Assembly (NCBI RefSeq): GCF_002831625.1
Contig: NZ_CP025116.1
Location: forward strand, 2,905,501 to 2,969,500
DNA length: 64,000 bases
Direction of reading: 5' to 3'
Source: Nonlabens sp. MB-3u-79
GTDB taxonomy: Bacteria > Bacteroidota > Bacteroidia > Flavobacteriales > Flavobacteriaceae
Part shown: positions 60,901 through 64,000 of the stretch, in pieces
How positions within the stretch are numbered: position 1 is the first letter of the stretch
How the letters are laid out: each line of letters opens with the position of its first letter
The notes under the pieces: model-generated
What the model was told of the DNA's origin: nothing
The model's input: the letters and a program-made list of their open reading frames with translations, nothing else
Database searches by the model: none
Position numbers and translations under genes: made by a program

Positions 60901-63843
60901 GTGTCAACAACATTTAATGTGTTACCAGATACCTTAGCGCCAACTTTTGATGCAGCACCTAGCGCTGTTTCAGATATCGCATGTGATGCAACATTACCGG
61001 TTCAGCAGACTTTAACTGCCAGCGATGATTGTTCCACACTCTTAGTAGTACCGAGTGTAGATCCATATACAGTAGATATCTGTGCAGGTTATGCCATTAC
61101 ATACCGATGGACAGCCACTGATAATTGTGGTAACAGCTCAGAGGTGTCAACAACATTTAATGTATTGCCTGATGGCGATGCACCAGTTTTTGATGCAGCA
61201 CCTAGCGCTGTTTCAGATATCGCATGTGATGCAACATTACCGGTTCAGCAGACTTTAACTGCCAGCGATGATTGTTCCACACTCTTAGTAGTACCGAGTG
61301 TTGATCCATATACAGTAGATATCTGTGCAGGTTATGCCGTTACATACCGATGGACAGCCACTGATAATTGTGGTAACAGCTCAGAGGTGTCAACAACATT
61401 TAATGTGTTACCAGATACCTTAGCGCCAAGTTTTGATGCAGCACCTAGCGCTGTTTCAGATATCGCATGTGATGCAACATTACCGGTTCAGCAGACTTTA
61501 ACTGCCAGCGATGATTGTTCCACACTCCTAGTAGTACCGAGTGTTGATCCATATACAGTAGATATCTGTGCAGGATATGCCGTTACATACCGATGGACAG
61601 CAACGGATAATTGTGGTAATAGCTCAGAGGTGTCAACAACATTTAATGTGTTGCCTGATACTTTAGCGCCAAGTTTTGATGCAGCACCTAGCGCTGTTTC
61701 AGATATCGCATGTGATGCAACATTACCGGTTCAGCAGACTTTAACTGCCAGCGATGATTGTTCCACACTCCTAGTAGTACCGAGTGTTGATCCATATACA
61801 GTAGATATCTGTGCAGGATATGCCGTTACATACCGATGGACAGCAACGGATAATTGTGGTAATAGCTCAGAGGTGTCAACAACATTTAATGTGTTGCCTG
61901 ATACTTTAGCGCCAAGTTTTGATGCAGCACCTAGCGCTGTTTCAGATATCGCATGTGATGCAACATTACCGGTTCAGCAGACTTTAACTGCCAGCGATGA
62001 TTGTTCCACACTCTTAGTAGTACCGAGTGTAGATCCATATACAGTAGATATCTGTGCAGGTTATGCCATTACATACCGATGGACAGCCACTGATAATTGT
62101 GGTAACAGCTCAGAGGTGTCAACAACATTTAATGTATTGCCTGATGGCGATGCACCAGTTTTTGATGCAGCACCTAGCGCTGTTTCAGATATCGCATGTG
62201 ATGCAACATTACCGGTTCAGCAGACTTTAACTGCCAGCGATGATTGTTCCACACTCTTAGTAGTACCGAGTGTTGATCCATATACAGTAGATATCTGTGC
62301 AGGTTATGCCGTTACATACCGATGGACAGCCACTGATAATTGTGGTAATAGCTCAGAGGTGTCAACAACCTTTAATGTGTTGCCTGATAAAGAGAAACCA
62401 GTATTAATTGGTGTACCTGCTGATATAGTATTATGTGATAACGAAGAGCTTACCTTTTCACTTCCTAATGCGCCTTATGCGAGAGATAATCATGCAGGTG
62501 TGGTTACCGTAAATTATGTACGTTCAGATGGACTCGCTTTAGATGCGCCTTACACTGTTGGTATAACGACTATTACTTTTACTGCAACAGATACATGTGA
62601 AAATTGGGCTAGCGAAAGTTGTAAGGTTACTGTTAATGAAAGTCCGTCTTGTAATATTACAAGACCAAGCGATATCGTTTCTGGCACCAATTATAATAAT
62701 AACAATCTGGTTGTTTACCCAAGTTATGATTCAGGCTTTGGTATTGGAGGTTTCACTTATAGTTGGAGTATTGATCAAACAGGTATCGACAACGGCTGGA
62801 GTGTGAATGAAGGAGGTGATGCAGAAACTATGAACTTTATAGCAGGTACTGGTCCAGCTGCGTTTACTGCTACCGTTACTGATGCAAATGGTTGTTCAAC
62901 CATTTGTTCCATTAATCTTGATTCCCTTGTAGTTGACGGTGAATTCTGTACGTTCACTCAAGGGTATTATGGTAATGCCGGTGGTATCCAATTTGGTATG
63001 ACCACATTAGATATTATCCAAGCAGCATTGAGTAAAGACATTGATGGCGACGGTATTGCAGATCCTTTAGTAGTAGGTGTGCCTGGTAGATCAATTTCCT
63101 TTGATCTTGCAGCCGCACAATGTATTATAGACCGATTACCAGGGAATGGACGACCTGTTGCACTTCCTGATAATTTAGGTAATCATGTAGTCGATGCAGC
63201 AACTTGCAGTGTAGGCAGCATTCCTTTAGGTAGCGGTAGTAGGATCAAAAATAACTTCTTGACACAGACCATTACCTTGATGTTAAACACCAGATATGAT
63301 CCAACACTACTGTTTTTGAAACTAGGAGATATTGACTGTGTATCTTTTCCTAATGCTCTCTTTAGAAAACTAGGTGCTAATGCAACTATATATGATTTGA
63401 TTATTTGCGCTAATGAAGTATTGGGAGGAGAAGATGGATGCGGATTAAAACCTGGCCAGCTCACCGATGTTATTGGCCAGATTAATGATCGCTTTGATGA
63501 ATGTCAAAGTATAGGTTCTGGTTGCCCTATTGCCTCACGGAATGAAGTATTAGCTGATAAAGAAGAGGCATTCAAGCCAATCGAGATGAGTGCATATCCT
63601 GTTCCGTTTAATACTGAACTAAACTTAAGTATCAATATTTCTTACGCATCAAAAGTTAAAGTAGAGCTTTTTGATCTTCAAGGAAGATTGATTATAAGCG
63701 TAAATGATAAAGCAGTAGTAAGTGGTAACAATGTGGTTCAATTAAGATTCGATGACAGAAGATTACCTGAAGGATTATTTATGGTAAAAGTGAGTACTAA
63801 CAAAGAGGTACTAATGAAGAAAGTATTCTCCAAAAATAATTAA
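48904..63843 (+). CDS. Giant secreted repeat protein with 51 x 81-residue repeats and T9SS domain
   Basis: 4979 residues. Signal peptide in the first ~47 residues (core MGVMLFFLFLGTFFSYGQ; the ATG at 48991 could also be the start). An N-terminal region (~47-363) has Cys-rich and Ig-like segments. Residues 364-4494 are 51 tandem copies of an 81-residue unit with four conserved cysteines (IACDATL, DDCSTL, DICAGY, DNCGNSS) and a switching start (DTLAPTF, DGDAPVF or DTLAPSF). After that come a HYR-like segment (EKPVLIGVPADIVLCDNEEL), further domains, and a T9SS type A tail (AYPVPFNTELNLSINIS ... LFDLQGRLI ... LPEGLFMVKVSTNKEV). It is probably a filamentous surface adhesin of the SprB kind, but SprB homology is not shown by sequence here. 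Confidence 0.9.
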   Translation: MEYFTFSSVNETFCANRKSFLKILCDVPKMGVMLFFLFLGTFFSYGQFDACANNNNSAPPFTVAQANDPSYGATLELATSIIGPGDDFCIGNDPGKDTENGFGSFLFTGVNTSQPGCPTQVCFSPRQGCGEALGNVCVWIEDPDNPGEWLVLGEPNTTGNEICVLLPPGANQASITISRPGQGPVSVNNVIVSNPPALTIGQDINICAENLPINVNLTNYELPGLEGGVWSDAGVTIGDPTSVPINGTVGTELTFTYTYDFTGDVGYDCFVSENKKITITENCCQPPVINCPSDVTIECGTSIDPTVTGNPTSTEGCGTVAFSYNDIVVPSEVCSNTTTITRTWTATDEDNNIVTCNQVITMSDTLAPTFDAAPSAVSDIACDATLPVQQTLTASDDCSTLLVVPSVDPYTVDICAGYAITYRWTATDNCGNSSEVSTTFNVLPDGDAPVFDAAPSAVSDIACDATLPVQQTLTASDDCSTLLVVPSVDPYTVDICAGYAITYRWTATDNCGNSSEVSTTFNVLPDTLAPTFDAAPSAVSDIACDATLPVQQTLTASDDCSTLLVVPSVDPYTVDICAGYAITYRWTATDNCGNSSEVSTTFNVLPDTLAPTFDAAPSAVSDIACDATLPVQQTLTASDDCSTLLVVPSVDPYTVDICAGYAITYRWTATDNCGNSSEVSTTFNVLPDTLAPTFDAAPNAVSDIACDATLPVQQTLTASDDCSTLSVVPSVDPYTVDICAGYAITYRWTATDNCGNSSEVSTTFNVLPDTLAPTFDAAPSAVSDIACDATLPVQQTLTASDDCSTLLVVPSVDPYTVDICAGYAITYRWTATDNCGNSSEVSTTFNVLPDGDAPVFDAAPVAIGDIACDATLPVQQTLTASDDCSTLLVVPSVDPYTVDICAGYAITYRWTATDNCGNSSEVSTTFNVLPDTLAPTFDAAPSAVSDIACDATLPVQQTLTASDDCSTLLVVPSVDPYTVDICAGYAITYRWTATDNCGNSSEVSTTFNVLPDTLAPTFDAAPNAVSDIACDATLPVQQTLTASDDCSTLSVVPSVDPYTVDICAGYAITYRWTATDNCGNSSEVSTTFNVLPDTLAPTFDAAPSAVSDIACDATLPVQQTLTASDDCSTLLVVPSVDPYTVDICAGYAITYRWTATDNCGNSSEVSTTFNVLPDTLAPTFDAAPSAVSDIACDATLPVQQTLTASDDCSTLLVVPSVDPYTVDICAGYAITYRWTATDNCGNSSEVSTTFNVLPDGDAPVFDAAPVAIGDIACDATLPVQQTLTASDDCSTLLVVPSVDPYTVDICAGYAITYRWTATDNCGNSSEVSTTFNVLPDTLAPTFDAAPSAVSDIACDATLPVQQTLTASDDCSTLLVVPSVDPYTVDICAGYAITYRWTATDNCGNSSEVSTTFNVLPDGDAPVFDAAPSAVSDIACDATLPVQQTLTASDDCSTLLVVPSVDPYTVDICAGYAITYRWTATDNCGNSSEVSTTFNVLPDGDAPVFDAAPSAVSDIACDATLPVQQTLTASDDCSTLSVVPSVDPYTVDICAGYAVTYRWTATDNCGNSSEVSTTFNVLPDTLAPTFDAAPSAVSDIACDATLPVQQTLTASDDCSTLLVVPSVDPYTVDICAGYAITYRWTATDNCGNSSEVSTTFNVLPDGDAPVFDAAPSAVSDIACDATLPVQQTLTASDDCSTLLVVPSVDPYTVDICAGYAITYRWTATDNCGNSSEVSTTFNVLPDGDAPVFDAAPSAVSDIACDATLPVQQTLTASDDCSTLLVVPSVDPYTVDICAGYAITYRWTATDNCGNSSEVSTTFNVLPDTLAPTFDAAPSAVSDIACDATLPVQQTLTASDDCSTLLVVPSVDPYTVDICAGYAITYRWTATDNCGNSSEVSTTFNVLPDTLAPTFDAAPNAVSDIACDATLPVQQTLTASDDCSTLSVVPSVDPYTVDICAGYAITYRWTATDNCGNSSEVSTTFNVLPDTLAPTFDAAPSAVSDIACDATLPVQQTLTASDDCSTLLVVPSVDPYTVDICAGYAITYRWTATDNCGNSSEVSTTFNVLPDGDAPVFDAAPVAIGDIACDATLPVQQTLTASDDCSTLLVVPSVDPYTVDICAGYAITYRWTATDNCGNSSEVSTTFNVLPDGDAPVFDAAPVAIGDIACDATLPVQQTLTASDDCSTLLVVPSVDPYTVDICAGYAITYRWTATDNCGNSSEVSTTFNVLPDTLAPTFDAAPSAVSDIACDATLPVQQTLTASDDCSTLLVVPSVDPYTVDICAGYAITYRWTATDNCGNSSEVSTTFNVLPDGDAPVFDAAPVAIGDIACDATLPVQQTLTASDDCSTLLVVPSVDPYTVDICAGYAITYRWTATDNCGNSSEVSTTFNVLPDGDAPVFDAAPSAVSDIACDATLPVQQTLTASDDCSTLLVVPSVDPYTVDICAGYAITYRWTATDNCGNSSEVSTTFNVLPDTLAPTFDAAPSAVSDIACDATLPVQQTLTASDDCSTLSVVPSVDPYTVDICAGYAITYRWTATDNCGNSSEVSTTFNVLPDTLAPTFDAAPSAVSDIACDATLPVQQTLTASDDCSTLLVVPSVDPYTVDICAGYAITYRWTATDNCGNSSEVSTTFNVLPDTLAPSFDAAPSAVSDIACDATLPVQQTLTASDDCSTLLVVPSVDPYTVDICAGYAVTYRWTATDNCGNSSEVSTTFNVLPDTLAPTFDAAPSAVSDIACDATLPVQQTLTASDDCSTLLVVPSVDPYTVDICAGYAITYRWTATDNCGNSSEVSTTFNVLPDTLAPTFDAAPSAVSDIACDATLPVQQTLTASDDCSTLLVVPSVDPYTVDICAGYAITYRWTATDNCGNSSEVSTTFNVLPDGDAPVFDAAPSAVSDIACDATLPVQQTLTASDDCSTLLVVPSVDPYTVDICAGYAITYRWTATDNCGNSSEVSTTFNVLPDTLAPTFDAAPSAVSDIACDATLPVQQTLTASDDCSTLLVVPSVDPYTVDICAGYAITYRWTATDNCGNSSEVSTTFNVLPDGDAPVFDAAPSAVSDIACDATLPVQQTLTASDDCSTLLVVPSVDPYTVDICAGYAITYRWTATDNCGNSSEVSTTFNVLPDGDAPVFDAAPSAVSDIACDATLPVQQTLTASDDCSTLLVVPSVDPYTVDICAGYAITYRWTATDNCGNSSEVSTTFNVLPDGDAPVFDAAPSAVSDIACDATLPVQQTLTASDDCSTLLVVPSVDPYTVDICAGYAITYRWTATDNCGNSSEVSTTFNVLPDTLAPTFDAAPSAVSDIACDATLPVQQTLTASDDCSTLLVVPSVDPYTVDICAGYAITYRWTATDNCGNSSEVSTTFNVLPDTLAPTFDAAPSAVSDIACDATLPVQQTLTASDDCSTLLVVPSVDPYTVDICAGYAITYRWTATDNCGNSSEVSTTFNVLPDTLAPTFDAAPSAVSDIACDATLPVQQTLTASDDCSTLLVVPSVDPYTVDICAGYAITYRWTATDNCGNSSEVSTTFNVLPDTLAPSFDAAPSAVSDIACDATLPVQQTLTASDDCSTLLVVPSVDPYTVDICAGYAVTYRWTATDNCGNSSEVSTTFNVLPDTLAPSFDAAPSAVSDIACDATLPVQQTLTASDDCSTLLVVPSVDPYTVDICAGYAVTYRWTATDNCGNSSEVSTTFNVLPDTLAPTFDAAPSAVSDIACDATLPVQQTLTASDDCSTLLVVPSVDPYTVDICAGYAITYRWTATDNCGNSSEVSTTFNVLPDTLAPTFDAAPSAVSDIACDATLPVQQTLTASDDCSTLLVVPSVDPYTVDICAGYAITYRWTATDNCGNSSEVSTTFNVLPDTLAPSFDAAPSAVSDIACDATLPVQQTLTASDDCSTLLVVPSVDPYTVDICAGYAVTYRWTATDNCGNSSEVSTTFNVLPDTLAPTFDAAPSAVSDIACDATLPVQQTLTASDDCSTLLVVPSVDPYTVDICAGYAITYRWTATDNCGNSSEVSTTFNVLPDTLAPTFDAAPSAVSDIACDATLPVQQTLTASDDCSTLLVVPSVDPYTVDICAGYAITYRWTATDNCGNSSEVSTTFNVLPDGDAPVFDAAPSAVSDIACDATLPVQQTLTASDDCSTLLVVPSVDPYTVDICAGYAVTYRWTATDNCGNSSEVSTTFNVLPDTLAPSFDAAPSAVSDIACDATLPVQQTLTASDDCSTLLVVPSVDPYTVDICAGYAVTYRWTATDNCGNSSEVSTTFNVLPDTLAPSFDAAPSAVSDIACDATLPVQQTLTASDDCSTLLVVPSVDPYTVDICAGYAVTYRWTATDNCGNSSEVSTTFNVLPDTLAPSFDAAPSAVSDIACDATLPVQQTLTASDDCSTLLVVPSVDPYTVDICAGYAITYRWTATDNCGNSSEVSTTFNVLPDGDAPVFDAAPSAVSDIACDATLPVQQTLTASDDCSTLLVVPSVDPYTVDICAGYAVTYRWTATDNCGNSSEVSTTFNVLPDKEKPVLIGVPADIVLCDNEELTFSLPNAPYARDNHAGVVTVNYVRSDGLALDAPYTVGITTITFTATDTCENWASESCKVTVNESPSCNITRPSDIVSGTNYNNNNLVVYPSYDSGFGIGGFTYSWSIDQTGIDNGWSVNEGGDAETMNFIAGTGPAAFTATVTDANGCSTICSINLDSLVVDGEFCTFTQGYYGNAGGIQFGMTTLDIIQAALSKDIDGDGIADPLVVGVPGRSISFDLAAAQCIIDRLPGNGRPVALPDNLGNHVVDAATCSVGSIPLGSGSRIKNNFLTQTITLMLNTRYDPTLLFLKLGDIDCVSFPNALFRKLGANATIYDLIICANEVLGGEDGCGLKPGQLTDVIGQINDRFDECQSIGSGCPIASRNEVLADKEEAFKPIEMSAYPVPFNTELNLSINISYASKVKVELFDLQGRLIISVNDKAVVSGNNVVQLRFDDRRLPEGLFMVKVSTNKEVLMKKVFSKNN
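49993..62385 (+). repeat. Tandem array: 51 exact-period 243-bp repeats
   Basis: 12393 bp, which equals 51 x 243 with no indel. Units are nearly identical in DNA. Variants are limited to a few positions: S/N/V in the PSAVSD segment, L/S in STLLVV, I/V in YAITY, T/S in LAPTF, and third bases. Variant blocks recur at multiples of the unit, so the array also has higher-order repeats. Confidence 0.95.
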
Positions 63844-63867
63844 TAACCACCAAATTATTTATTAACT

Positions 63868-63892
63868 AAAGCGCCCTATGGGCGCTTTTTTT
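63868..63892 (+). terminator. Terminator of the giant gene
   Basis: AAAGCGCCC (63868-63876) pairs with GGGCGCTTT (63880-63888), loop of three, followed by TTTT. It starts 25 bases after the stop. From 63893 to the window end nothing is seen. Confidence 0.9.
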
Positions 63893-64000
63893 ACTTCCTT
63901 TTGATAACTTAAATAAGACCTATGGGAGTTTCTGTAAAGCGAGTTTAATTTGTAGTGCCTTAAGAAAGAAACTGTTTACAGAGATATAAAATCTTTTTTT

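Noticed and set aside
62597..62806. 69-codon frame inside the giant gene
   Set aside because: Alternate frame of the HYR-like segment of the giant protein, with no independent features.

Overview
The window reads as chromosome of a marine-type Flavobacteriaceae (phylum Bacteroidota). The evidence is low GC; Bacteroidota-type -7 boxes (TAnnTTTG) in front of many genes with little use of Shine-Dalgarno sites; secreted proteins ending in type IX secretion (T9SS) sorting domains; and a 950-residue CarB that stops where the allosteric domain would begin. I cannot fix the genus. No rRNA or tRNA gene was seen.

Backbone, 1-37.2 kb. This part is mostly ordinary: lipid and sugar enzymes (CDP-alcohol transferase, GT2 glycosyltransferase, phosphohexomutase), an MsbA-like exporter, a hybrid histidine kinase with an orphan HPt protein elsewhere, an RluA-type pseudouridine synthase, RmuC, a SatD-DUF3307 operon, a small cytochrome/YceI/beta-barrel cluster, a Skp-like chaperone, a serine hydrolase, CarB, L34, L31, ComM/YifB, an S9 peptidase and MnmE. 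A palindrome with core GCTTTCGCGAAAGC is scattered through it, often inside genes where it reads as AFAKA or LSRK. At 5.3-6.8 kb a small four-helix-bundle (23S intervening-sequence type) gene sits between two families of inverted 46-bp hairpin repeats and a 239-bp direct duplication. Five phased TATTAC-N8-GTAATA boxes precede satD.

Integrated island, 37.19-47.55 kb. The last codons of mnmE (FCIGK-stop) are repeated with one mismatch at 47532-47550, so a tyrosine-recombinase element of about 10.4 kb sits at the 3' end of mnmE, the same codons used by SGI1-type islands in enterobacteria. The left part carries a regulator, integrase, excisionase-like proteins and a possible replication initiator. 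The right part carries five reverse-strand cargo genes (YwqK/MORN protein, TM2 protein plus voltage-gated-like channel, DUF5677-like protein, LRR membrane protein). The cargo is punctuated by imperfect inverted repeats with nested inner hairpins, resembling an integron-like cassette array but without canonical attC boxes or an IntI. The scattered palindrome is absent from the island.

Right end, 47.55-64 kb. After the island come a small DUF6150-type secreted protein, a decayed IS30 transposase, an AT-rich gap and one giant gene (4979 aa). The giant protein has a signal peptide, exactly 51 in-frame copies of an 81-residue four-cysteine repeat (243 bp each), a HYR-like segment and a T9SS C-terminal domain. 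It is probably a surface adhesin.
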